Of a stretch of 64,000 nt of DNA, positions 7,344-14,968 are shown one piece after another. The translations under genes were made by a program, and so were the position numbers. Source of the stretch: CAYPHJ01 sp964410485 (GTDB lineage Bacteria; Desulfobacterota; Binatia; UBA9968); contig CAYPHJ010000004.1 of NCBI GenBank assembly GCA_964410485.1, positions 26,538 to 90,537 on the forward strand, written 5' to 3'. Position 1 is the stretch's first letter. Every line of letters begins with the position of its first letter. The notes beneath the pieces were generated by a model. The model saw only the letters and a program-made list of their open reading frames with translations. It had not been told where the DNA came from and did no database searches.

Positions 7344-8486
7344 ATGCAAATTTTGTCTGGTCCAATAGCGCTGGCGATTTTCGTTCTTGCTGCGGCATGC
7401 AGTACCGTACCCACACAACATCCGCCGGGAAGCCTCCCTCCCACCACCTATCCAGCGAGTCAGAGCGCAAGTGCTGCTCCTCCGGCACCACCGTCACCAC
7501 AATCAACCAGTCGGACAAGGGAACACGTGCTGGAAAACGTCGCACGCGGAGCGCATTTGGGAGGACTCATTGCCGGGCCGTTTGTGGGGCCATTCGGACC
7601 TTTAGGGGGCTCGCTGGTGGGTCTATTGGTTGGCCTTGTCACCGCGGGAGCGGAAGAGGAGAAAATCACAGCACAAATCAAACTCGAACAGGAGAAAGAT
7701 CAACAACTCGAAGCTGCTATTGAGCAGGAACTGGAGCGGCAAAAGGCGCTCGAGCATCAAATCGCTCAGGAATCGCCGGCGTCAACCCCATCGGATCGGG
7801 AGACAGAAACGGCCCCCGATGCCGACGGCGTTTCCTCGTGGAATGCTACTGTCCCGGACCCGACACAGACCCAACCGCCGGTTTCGCTCGCTTCCGTGAA
7901 AAAAACAGCGGCCGTTTCGGCGACAGCGCCCCCGTTCAAGAATGTCGAAGTCCGCGATATCAACGGGGACGGGATTCCCGATTTATGGATTTACTACAAC
8001 CCGCAAAAACCCGGCGAGATTGTGCGCCAGGAAGAATCGTCCAATAGTGACGGTCGAGTCGATACCTGGAGCTATTTCAAGGACGGGAAGCTTGTACGGC
8101 GCGAAGTTGATAGCACCGGGCGAGGACGCCCCGATAGGGTGTATTACTACCAGAGCGACAAGCTTGCCCGCGAGGAACACGACGACAGCGACGACGGCAG
8201 GATCAGCTACCGCGCCATGTACGAAGAAGGCCGGCTCGCCAAAGTTGAAAAAGATTTGGCCGGAAACGGCAAGCCTGATCTCTGGGTTTACTACGATACG
8301 ACGAAGGACATCGAAGTCATGGTTCGCGAAGAAAGGGATCTGAATGGCAACGGCCTTCCTGACTTATGGTCCTATTATGAAGGCGGCCGGCTCGTACGCC
8401 GCGATGTTAGCGCTGCAGGATTGGCCGTGCTTTCAAGAGAAGGACAGATACCCGCGACGCCCTTGGATTTAAGTCCATCTCCGTGA
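7344..8486 (+). CDS. Lipoprotein with glycine-zipper segment and 24-residue repeats
   Basis: The protein has 380 residues. A lipobox (LAAAC) near 16-20 marks a lipoprotein. A Pro/Ser-rich linker is followed by a glycine-zipper hydrophobic stretch (GGLIAGPFVGPFGPLGG, about 72-88), then an acidic coiled-coil region (about 108-140), then about six copies of the same 24-residue repeat as the preceding protein (DINGDGIPD, DLNGNGLPD loops). Lipid anchor, membrane-active zipper and repeat domain together suggest an outer-membrane-attached partner of the upstream secreted protein. It lies 29 bp downstream of that gene and 13 bp before tonB, so one operon is likely. No characterised homologue was recognised. 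Confidence 0.75.
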   Translation: MQILSGPIALAIFVLAAACSTVPTQHPPGSLPPTTYPASQSASAAPPAPPSPQSTSRTREHVLENVARGAHLGGLIAGPFVGPFGPLGGSLVGLLVGLVTAGAEEEKITAQIKLEQEKDQQLEAAIEQELERQKALEHQIAQESPASTPSDRETETAPDADGVSSWNATVPDPTQTQPPVSLASVKKTAAVSATAPPFKNVEVRDINGDGIPDLWIYYNPQKPGEIVRQEESSNSDGRVDTWSYFKDGKLVRREVDSTGRGRPDRVYYYQSDKLAREEHDDSDDGRISYRAMYEEGRLAKVEKDLAGNGKPDLWVYYDTTKDIEVMVREERDLNGNGLPDLWSYYEGGRLVRRDVSAAGLAVLSREGQIPATPLDLSPSP

Positions 8487-8499
8487 GAGTACAAAGCAC

Positions 8500-9501
8500 A
8501 TGGCGACTTCCTGGGAAGACGTTGGGCTGATATCTTTGTTCCGCAGTCCTTTTTTGCTGCCTTCAGTCCTGCTGCACGCAATCGTTTTCCTGCTCGCGCT
8601 TGAGGTTGGCAATTTTTCCATCAGACAAACGGAACCCATCACACCGATATCTGTGCGCTTACTGGAAACCGGCGGCTTTGATACTCAGAGCATAGGTCCG
8701 ACTAGAGGTGCCGGAGGACCACGCACAGCACCAAAGCTGGGGACTGCCACGCCACCCGCTCAACGGACTGGAAACATCGATACCGGCTCATTGGAAAGCT
8801 CGACCCCGGCTTCGGCGGCCGTTCCGGAGCCTCTGCCGGCACCCGCGCCACTACCCGGCCCGAGAGCTCTGGCCACTGGTGAAGCGCAATCCGTATTGGC
8901 CAACGAGACCTCACCTGATTCTCTGGTACAGGTTCCCACGAAAGCGCAAATCAACGACCTGGCGATAAGCGGCGGTGTTGAGCAGGAGCGAAACCACAGT
9001 TTCGCCGCACTTAACAGGGCGGGTAGCGAGGCTACAATCAGGGGCTTACAGGAAGGTTTGGAAGTTCCGGGCGCCTTGAAAGCCGCAGGTTCTGGCATCG
9101 GTCCACAGGGAGTGCCGGGTGGTAGTCCGAGCGGCACAGGGATGGCTGGTCGCGGGACAGGAACAGGTTTGGGAGGGGGAAGCCATACAGGTCTGCAAGG
9201 CGCGCCGAGTGGGGATTACAGCCTATATCTAAAACAACTGGAAAAGCGCGTTCATTCAGTGTGGAAATATCCCGAAAACGTCACCGGCGTGCAGAAGGTG
9301 GCGGTTCGCTTCAGCCTCGACAAAGCGGGAAAGCTTGTTCAGGCGGAGGTTCTTGATTCAACCGATCCACGGCTCAATGCCAGCGCAGTGGAAGCAATGA
9401 AACGGGCCTCTCCCTTCCCGCCAATTCCGCACAGCCTTAAAGATCTGGCCAATGAACCCCTTATTATTCGGTTCACCGTCTCAATCCGGGTGCGCGGCTA
9501 G
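8500..9501 (+). CDS. TonB-family energy transducer
   Basis: The protein has 333 residues. One N-terminal membrane anchor (about 19-36) is followed by a long Pro/Ala- then Gly-rich periplasmic spacer (about 60-240). A C-terminal TonB domain follows: YLKQLEKRVHSVWKYPE start, the VRFSLDKAGKLVQAEVLDST strand pair, then AVEAMKRASPFPPIP. TonB couples the ExbB/ExbD proton channel to outer-membrane partners. The exbB and exbD genes follow directly. No TonB-dependent receptor is in the window, so the partner may be elsewhere or be one of the co-encoded repeat proteins. A TolA-like role is the alternative. Confidence 0.88.
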   Translation: MATSWEDVGLISLFRSPFLLPSVLLHAIVFLLALEVGNFSIRQTEPITPISVRLLETGGFDTQSIGPTRGAGGPRTAPKLGTATPPAQRTGNIDTGSLESSTPASAAVPEPLPAPAPLPGPRALATGEAQSVLANETSPDSLVQVPTKAQINDLAISGGVEQERNHSFAALNRAGSEATIRGLQEGLEVPGALKAAGSGIGPQGVPGGSPSGTGMAGRGTGTGLGGGSHTGLQGAPSGDYSLYLKQLEKRVHSVWKYPENVTGVQKVAVRFSLDKAGKLVQAEVLDSTDPRLNASAVEAMKRASPFPPIPHSLKDLANEPLIIRFTVSIRVRG

Positions 9502-9544
9502 CAACGCGCCCGGCTGTCTGACTCACCGAGTGGGCGTGTTGCTA
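9499..9544 (+). promoter_or_regulatory. Long hairpin between tonB and exbB
   Basis: TAGCAACGCGCCC and GGGCGTGTTGCTA form a 13-bp stem with one G-T wobble around a loop of about 20 nt, starting at the tonB stop codon. There is no T-run, so it is not a classical terminator. It may protect or process the mRNA, or weaken read-through into exbB. Confidence 0.45.
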
Positions 9545-9622
9545 GGCCTTCCCAAGACAACGTTTCGTTGAATTAATTTTCGTATAAGGTAATCTTCTCC
9601 CGAGATCAAAAAGGATTTCACG

Positions 9623-10243
9623 ATGCAGCCGCAAACCATGAACCTCATCGAGATCATTCACCAGGGCGCCATTGCAACCTATCCGCTTATTTTGATGTCC
9701 ATCGTCAGTGTGGCGGTAATCTTTGAGCGGCTCTGGTTTTTGCGCAACATTGGTACCAATACTTTGCGCATCACCGACTCGATCATGGGGCCGATTAAAA
9801 AAGGTCAACGCGATTTGGCCGTTGCCATCTGCAAGCAAAACACTCATTGCCCATCCGGAAGAATCTTTCTCAATCTACTCGATCGGGAGGAGAAACAGCG
9901 ACCCGAGGAAACCAGAGCTGCCGATTCTTTGTTCGAGGAAACGCAGAAAATGCGCAAACATCTGTGGATCCTTGGGACCGTCGCCAGTAGCGCTCCTTTC
10001 ATTGGCCTCTTCGGCACGGTGATCGGGATTATCAAGGCATTCGAAAGCATGGCAATCGCGGGCACGGGCGGCTTTGCCGTCGTTGCCGCCGGAATATCGG
10101 AAGCTCTCGTGGCAACTGCCATGGGCTTGGGCGTCGCGATTATCGCGCTCATTTTTTACAATTACTTTCAGACCCGCATCGCCAACCTAAACGGCTTGTT
10201 TCGCATGCAAATTGCGAAAATCATGCACAATCTAACGGCGTGA
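9623..10243 (+). CDS. exbB: MotA/TolQ/ExbB proton channel family protein
   Basis: The 206-residue protein has three membrane helices (about 20-40, 113-135 and 150-175) with the conserved GLFGTVIGIIKAFESMA loop-helix and the ISEALVATAMGLGVAI helix typical of ExbB/TolQ. It forms the pentameric channel core that uses the proton gradient with ExbD to drive TonB. AAGGA precedes the ATG; an internal ATG five codons later (MNLIEI) is a possible alternative start. It lies between tonB and exbD, 10 bp before exbD. Confidence 0.93.
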   Translation: MQPQTMNLIEIIHQGAIATYPLILMSIVSVAVIFERLWFLRNIGTNTLRITDSIMGPIKKGQRDLAVAICKQNTHCPSGRIFLNLLDREEKQRPEETRAADSLFEETQKMRKHLWILGTVASSAPFIGLFGTVIGIIKAFESMAIAGTGGFAVVAAGISEALVATAMGLGVAIIALIFYNYFQTRIANLNGLFRMQIAKIMHNLTA

Positions 10244-10253
10244 GGATCGTTCC

Positions 10254-10676
10254 ATGGCCGTAACTCCGATCAGTGACAGCGAAGAATCCCCCATTATGTC
10301 GGAAATTAATATCACGCCTTTGACCGATATTTTTCTGGTTCTATTAATTATTTTCATGGTCACGAGTTCTGCGATGATCGAATCCGGTGGCAAGGTCAAT
10401 TTGCCGAAAGCGGTAGCCACGCAAGCGGAAATCCGGGGAACCACCGTCACCTTGACGCCAAAGCGTGAAATCTACGTAAACGACAGGAAAGTAACAGAGG
10501 AAGGACTGGAGCCGGCTCTAAAACAGGCCCTCGCCACGAGCCCGGACAAGATTGTTATTTTGCGGGGCGACAAGGACGTGCTCTTGGGCGACACCGTAAG
10601 GGTATTGTCGATCGTCAAGCGCGCGGGCGCTTCCGAGATCGCCATCGCCGCCGAAGCCGAACGCGCTAAACGCTAG
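10254..10676 (+). CDS. exbD: ExbD/TolR biopolymer transport protein
   Basis: The 140-residue protein has a single N-terminal membrane helix preceded by SEINITPLTDIFLVLLIIFM. That stretch carries the essential membrane aspartate (TD) of the ExbD/TolR family. The periplasmic domain ends with DKIVILRGDKDVLLGDTVRVL, the typical fold core. With ExbB it makes the proton-driven motor that energises TonB. It is the last gene before a palindromic repeat and the assembly gap. Confidence 0.93.
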   Translation: MAVTPISDSEESPIMSEINITPLTDIFLVLLIIFMVTSSAMIESGGKVNLPKAVATQAEIRGTTVTLTPKREIYVNDRKVTEEGLEPALKQALATSPDKIVILRGDKDVLLGDTVRVLSIVKRAGASEIAIAAEAERAKR

Positions 10677-10683
10677 GTTAGCT

Positions 10684-10798
10684 TATAGCCTATGGCATAT
10701 GGGTTATGGCGCTTTGCTCGATGGCGTATGGACGGGCCCACCATAAGCCATACGCCCATACGCCCATACGCCCATACGCCATAGGCTATATGCTATAA
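10684..10798. repeat. Large imperfect palindrome with CATACGCC tandem units
   Basis: The left arm (tatagcctatgg...) is mirrored by the right arm (ccataggctata...), with GGGCCC near the centre. The right arm contains four direct copies of a CCCATACG-type unit. This hairpin-prone repeat lies right at the contig break and probably caused it. Confidence 0.7.
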
Positions 10799-10818
10799 GC
10801 CAGTAGCTATCTCGGTGC

Positions 10819-10918
10819 NNNNNNNNNNNNNNNNNNNNNNNNNNNNNNNNNNNNNNNNNNNNNNNNNNNNNNNNNNNNNNNNNNNNNNNNNNNNNNNNNN
10901 NNNNNNNNNNNNNNNNNN
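10819..10918. other. Assembly gap of 100 N flanked by identical 55-mers
   Basis: The 55 bases before the gap (10764-10818) and the 55 bases after it (10919-10973) are identical. This is what scaffolders leave when two contigs end on the same de Bruijn k-mer (k = 55). The true distance may be negative, or a variable number of repeat units may be missing. Confidence 0.95.
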
Positions 10919-10961
10919 CCATACGCCCATACGCCATAGGCTATATGCTATAAGCCAGTAG

Positions 10962-12230
10962 CTATCTCGGTGCGCCTTCTGTGACAGGCGGTGGTTGACC
11001 CGAACGTTGGACGCTGTCTTTTCTGCCTTGCTCGACCGCTCTCTCGATGTCCGCCTGGCTCCGCCCGAGTCGTTCCACCTCTAACTTGAGACTCCTCTCC
11101 TTTTCCAGGAATACTTCCAGGTCCAGGGATCTCTGGCCTCCAGGTCGGTAATAGACCGTGATCACGTCTCTGCCGGTTGAGCCGTCACTCGCACGCGTAA
11201 AAACTTCGATTTGATTGCGTCCCTCAATCACCGGCAGCGCGGCTGAAAAGTAGCCATCGGCCGCCAGCCGAACGCGTGTTGCCCTCTGGCCGGTAGTTTG
11301 ATTGATGATCTGCACATAGTCCACGCCTACCACTGAGATGTTTTCAACCACGGCCAGGGCATCTGCCGGTCGCAACACTGGCGTGTACGAGCCGCCGCTC
11401 TGTTCGGCAATGCCAACTGCCGCTCGAGGATAACTCAAAGCCTCTTCGCCAAGGGCAAATACGTGAACCTTGATACCAGCTTTCCCTGAGAGCCGAGCCG
11501 CGTTGATAGCAAGATACGTATCCTCAGGAGTTGCTCTCCTGCCTCTGCCGATAGGCAAAGTCGGAAACCCGTCGGTCAACAGAATTTGCGTCTTCACCGC
11601 GTCAGGACGCCTTTCGCTCAGTCCTAAGCCGAGGAGCTCTGTGATACCGACACGGATGCCCTCGGCCATATTGGTGCCACCGTAGGGACCGTCGCGCAGA
11701 ATGTCATCCAAAGCTCGTTGCACCAGCTCATAGTCATGGGTAAGTGGCTGCCGCACACTCGCTCCCTCGCCGAAAGTGACAATGCCGATTCGCGTGGTTT
11801 TAGTGTCAACCTGGCCGACAAGCCGCCGCGCGGCCGCAATCTCGGCGGCTAGAATCGAGTTCCGCAGGTTTCTGAACGGAGTCTGCATCACATGGACGCC
11901 GCCGCCAAAAATACTGATTTGCGGTCGGCCAAAACCGCCGCTGGGAGAGTCCGAATATTGCTCCCCATCGTCGAAATCAAATCCGGCATATTGGGCAGTG
12001 CTGCCTGAAATATCTACGACAAACAAAAGGTCAACGTTAGGGGACCGCGAGGACGAGCCACTCACTTTTCCGCTAACCAGGATGTCGCTCTGCTCCTGCG
12101 TGATCCGAGAGTCGTCTTTGGGCGAGAGGATTTGGATTTTAGGTGAGGCGCCCCAGGCTAGACCAGCCCCTGCTGAAAACAGCAGCCCAAGAAGCCACAA
12201 CGCACAGAACCTAAACGCCAAACGTTCCAT
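10962..12230 (-). CDS. Secreted von Willebrand factor A domain protein
   Basis: The protein has 422 residues. A signal peptide (about 1-28) precedes an Ig-like or linker strand region with the VSGKVSGSS stretch, then a VWA domain. The metal-ion-dependent adhesion site begins VVDISGSTA (DxSxS) near 70, with the later Thr (GGTNMAEG) and Asp (LLTDGFPTLP) also present, so metal binding should be intact. A beta-rich region with FTRASDGSTG and a short charged helix follow. VWA proteins bind protein partners outside the cell. The gene converges on exbD; its last residues lie in the repeat beside the assembly gap, so the 3' end should be treated with care. Confidence 0.85.
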   Translation of the reverse strand: MERLAFRFCALWLLGLLFSAGAGLAWGASPKIQILSPKDDSRITQEQSDILVSGKVSGSSSRSPNVDLLFVVDISGSTAQYAGFDFDDGEQYSDSPSGGFGRPQISIFGGGVHVMQTPFRNLRNSILAAEIAAARRLVGQVDTKTTRIGIVTFGEGASVRQPLTHDYELVQRALDDILRDGPYGGTNMAEGIRVGITELLGLGLSERRPDAVKTQILLTDGFPTLPIGRGRRATPEDTYLAINAARLSGKAGIKVHVFALGEEALSYPRAAVGIAEQSGGSYTPVLRPADALAVVENISVVGVDYVQIINQTTGQRATRVRLAADGYFSAALPVIEGRNQIEVFTRASDGSTGRDVITVYYRPGGQRSLDLEVFLEKERSLKLEVERLGRSQADIERAVEQGRKDSVQRSGQPPPVTEGAPR

Positions 12231-12561
12231 GGCGGCTACCCCCGAGTTGAAAAAACGCTAACACTAATTACCGCTGGTGTAAACGGCGGCCGACGACCGT
12301 AGCGAAAAGAAGATCGAGGGAGGGATCGATTGCCATAAGCCACTACACTATGTCATGCCGAGGAGCCCTGCGACGAGGAATCGTTTTTGCTTCTTACATT
12401 CGGACAAAAAGCAGATCCTGCGACTTTGCCTCAGGATGACACCTGCGGAGAGACCGACGGCTGCAGACCAAAGACCGCGACAGAGTCGTTCGAAGTGCTG
12501 GGGACGTCAGAACAATGCGAATACTGGTTGCCGCCCATAAGAGCGTGTATAATGCGGCGCT
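12231..12561. other. Intergenic region with a family A repeat
   Basis: This separates the divergent VWA gene and the coiled-coil protein gene. Apart from the repeat at 12351-12441, no gene or clear promoter was seen. Confidence 0.4.
12351..12441. repeat. MITE-like inverted repeat, family A (second copy)
   Basis: The ends TGTCATGCCGAGG and CCTCAGGATGACA are inverted repeats with two mismatches. It is related to the element at 4605-4691 (about 27/33 matches in one arm) in the opposite orientation. Confidence 0.65.
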
Positions 12562-13239
12562 ATGAAGCTCGCTGCCGGTTCTCTCGTTGCCGCCGGTACC
12601 TTGTGTCTCTGGGTGAGTACAGCCTGTGCCGAGTACGAAATCATTCTCAAGAACGGCCGTCGTATCGCCGTGCAAAGCTACCGCGAAGACGGCGGGCAAG
12701 TGAAATTTCCCGGGCTAGGGGGTGAAATCGGCATTGCCAAAAGCGAGGTTATATCCATACGGAAAGCCGGCGAAGCGCCAGAAGCTACGCTGGATCTGAC
12801 CGGGCCTGTGCCGCCCGCGACCCCGGCAACTCCCGTTGTTTCCAAGGAGAAGCAACCACCCAAGATCGAGGGTCAGCCCAAAGGCGAGACCAAAGCGCGA
12901 TTAGCCGATGAGAAAGCAAAGGAAGAAAAAGAATACCAAAATAAGCTGGCGCAATTGAGCAACCGTCTGCGCGAGCTCCAAGAGCAATACAGTGTCGCTA
13001 CGAGAGGCACGACGGGACCAGAGCCGTCATTCTTTACGAGCGAAGAGGCATTCAAAGGTCATCAACAGGATCTTCTTTCGCGTTTGCGCGCCGCCAATGC
13101 GCCGATCGCCGCACCCGAAACAGAAACACAAAAGCGCTTGACTGATCTTCGAGAGCAGATGTTTCAGGCAGAAAAACAACGGCAGGCGTTGATCGAGGAA
13201 ATGAAACGAAAAGGTTTCACGAGCGCCGATATGTTTTAA
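12562..13239 (+). CDS. Periplasmic coiled-coil protein of unknown function
   Basis: The protein has 225 residues. A signal peptide ends after about STACA (residue 23). A small beta domain (about 25-70) has the pattern YEIILKNGRRIAV...GGEIGIAKSEVISI, resembling short surface-lipoprotein folds that read lysine/glycine-rich strands. A Pro-rich linker (about 80-110) follows, then a strongly charged Lys/Glu/Gln helix likely to form a coiled coil (about 112-145 and 180-215). I do not recognise a named family. Similar layouts occur in Deltaproteobacteria-like genomes near envelope genes. The downstream gene, aroQ, is convergent. Confidence 0.7.
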   Translation: MKLAAGSLVAAGTLCLWVSTACAEYEIILKNGRRIAVQSYREDGGQVKFPGLGGEIGIAKSEVISIRKAGEAPEATLDLTGPVPPATPATPVVSKEKQPPKIEGQPKGETKARLADEKAKEEKEYQNKLAQLSNRLRELQEQYSVATRGTTGPEPSFFTSEEAFKGHQQDLLSRLRAANAPIAAPETETQKRLTDLREQMFQAEKQRQALIEEMKRKGFTSADMF

Positions 13240-13299
13240 AGTAGTTCCAAAGTCCCGACTTCAACAGTCCCCCGAACATTGAACGTAAAACATCAGCTC

Positions 13300-13740
13300 C
13301 TACAGCAGCTCGGCTGCGGCGCGCAGCCCTAACATGTAGCTCTCTGCGCCAAAACCGGTAATCTGGCCGACGGCCGCTCCCGCTATATAGGACTGTTTGC
13401 GGAATTCTTCCCGGCGATAGATGTTCGATATGTGGACTTCGATGGCCGGAATTCCCGCCGCCGTGATCGCATCCCTCAACGCGACGCTGGAGTGGGTGTA
13501 GGCTGCGGGATTAATGACGATAGCGCCGAACTCGGCCGGCGCCTTTTGAATCCAACTGACCAATTGACCTTCGCTGTTGGATTGCCGAATTTCCACTTCG
13601 ATGCCCAACTCTTTGGCCAGGACGTGGATTTTTTTGTTGATCTGTTCCAGCGTGAGTTTGCCGTAGATTTCAGGCTGCCTCCTTCCCAAAAGATTCAGAT
13701 TGGGCCCGTTAAGCACGAGTACCCGTTTTTTCTTCGCCAT
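13300..13740 (-). CDS. aroQ: 3-dehydroquinate dehydratase, type II
   Basis: The 146-residue enzyme removes water from 3-dehydroquinate to give 3-dehydroshikimate, the third step of the shikimate pathway. Type II landmarks are all visible: LNGPNLNLLGRRQPEIYG with the active-site Arg and Tyr, the NPAAYTHSSVALRDA motif, and EVHISNIYRREEFR with the catalytic His. It is the last gene of an aroC-aroK-aroB-aroQ row on the minus strand and follows a 107-bp spacer holding TTGAAC repeats. Confidence 0.97.
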   Translation of the reverse strand: MAKKKRVLVLNGPNLNLLGRRQPEIYGKLTLEQINKKIHVLAKELGIEVEIRQSNSEGQLVSWIQKAPAEFGAIVINPAAYTHSSVALRDAITAAGIPAIEVHISNIYRREEFRKQSYIAGAAVGQITGFGAESYMLGLRAAAELL

Positions 13741-13745
13741 AAAAG

Positions 13746-13834
13746 GTTAAAAGTTCAAAACGTTCAAGTCGTTCAACCGCTGCGCTCGGTTCAAACGGTT
13801 TGAACGATTGGAACGACTGGAACGTCTTGAACGG
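13746..13834. repeat. GTTCAA/TTGAAC inverted-repeat cluster
   Basis: Multiple GTTCAA units on the left and GGAACG/TTGAAC units on the right form an imperfect inverted repeat in the aroB-aroQ spacer. A similar cluster lies at 57082-57135. Confidence 0.55.
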
Positions 13835-13847
13835 TCATACTGCGTGT

Positions 13848-14924
13848 TTATGCCCCCAAGGCTCCCAAAATCTCTCCGGGATTCAGCCAGTGAAACTTCG
13901 TCTTACCGATACCCGCGCACATCACAAACTTGATCTTGCCGCCGCTCGACTTCTTGTCCACTTCCATGGCCTGAATAAGAGCTTGCATGGATACCCCCGA
14001 TGGTATTTCCGAGGGGAGCCCCGCTTTGTCGATCAGCTTGCGCACGCGCTCGAAGCTTCTCTGGTCACAAAACCCCTGCTGTACTGAGATCGCGGCCGCT
14101 TTGGCCATTCCGATCCCGATAGCTTCGCCGTGCAAGAATTTCGTGTACTCCGTCACAGCTTCCAATGCATGACCGATGGTGTGGCCGAAGTTGAGCACCG
14201 CTCGATAGTCGTTTTCTCGCTCGTCCTGCTCCACCACTTTGGCCTTGATGGAACAGCAGGACAAGATAACCTCGACTAGGAGCTCACGATCGAGGGCAAT
14301 CAACTTGTGGATCTTTTGTTCCAATAATTTGAACAAAGCGGGATCTGCAATTACACCGTACTTGATGACCTCGGCCAAACCGGCCACAAGCTCCCGCTTC
14401 GGTAACGAGTGGAGCACGTTAACGTCAATTATGACGAGCTTCGGCTGATAGAAAGCGCCGATTAAATTCTTGCCATCCCGGTGGTTGATTCCGGTCTTAC
14501 CGCCGACGCTGGAGTCCACTTGAGCGAGCAATGTCGTGGGCACCTGAACATAGGCAATCCCCCGCAGGTAAGTGGCCGCCGCAAACCCCGCAAGATCTCC
14601 CACAACTCCGCCACCGAGCGCCAACACACAGGATTGTCTCTCACATCGTTCATCGATGAGGCGATCATAGATCTTGGTCAATGACTCGACCTGTTTATGC
14701 TCTTCGCCTTCAGGGACGAGCACCGGCACGACTTCGAAGCCGGAGCGGGTAAGTGCCTCGTGAACGGTATCGAGGAACAACTGAGCGACGGTTGGATTGC
14801 TGACGACTGCCACTTTGCCGCCGAGTCCTGCCGCCAGCAGCAACTCCCCTGCTTTCGCCAGTATGCTTTCGCCCACATAGATCGGATAGGACCGCTCTCC
14901 CAGATTGACGCTCAGAGTTTCCAT
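13848..14924 (-). CDS. aroB: 3-dehydroquinate synthase
   Basis: The 358-residue NAD- and metal-dependent enzyme converts DAHP to 3-dehydroquinate. Visible motifs: the NAD loop LALGGGVVGDLAGFAAATYL near 100-120, substrate-binding VPTTLLAQVDSSVGGKTGIN, and metal-ligand region VLNFGHTIGHALEAVTEY. The length matches the family. It starts 44 bp after aroK ends and precedes aroQ. Confidence 0.97.
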   Translation of the reverse strand: METLSVNLGERSYPIYVGESILAKAGELLLAAGLGGKVAVVSNPTVAQLFLDTVHEALTRSGFEVVPVLVPEGEEHKQVESLTKIYDRLIDERCERQSCVLALGGGVVGDLAGFAAATYLRGIAYVQVPTTLLAQVDSSVGGKTGINHRDGKNLIGAFYQPKLVIIDVNVLHSLPKRELVAGLAEVIKYGVIADPALFKLLEQKIHKLIALDRELLVEVILSCCSIKAKVVEQDERENDYRAVLNFGHTIGHALEAVTEYTKFLHGEAIGIGMAKAAAISVQQGFCDQRSFERVRKLIDKAGLPSEIPSGVSMQALIQAMEVDKKSSGGKIKFVMCAGIGKTKFHWLNPGEILGALGA

Positions 14925-14968
14925 TCGCTCTTGCTTTTGCCCTACCGTCGAAATGCCAACCTACGCTC

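Noticed and set aside
10684..10973. CRISPR-like array from CATACGCC units
   Set aside because: The units are short, directly adjacent and without spacers, and no cas genes are present; this is a simple tandem/palindromic repeat.
13746..13834. Regulatory operator array of TTGAAC units upstream of aroQ
   Set aside because: A similar cluster occurs at an unrelated site (57082-57135) between other genes, so a dispersed repeat is the simpler reading.
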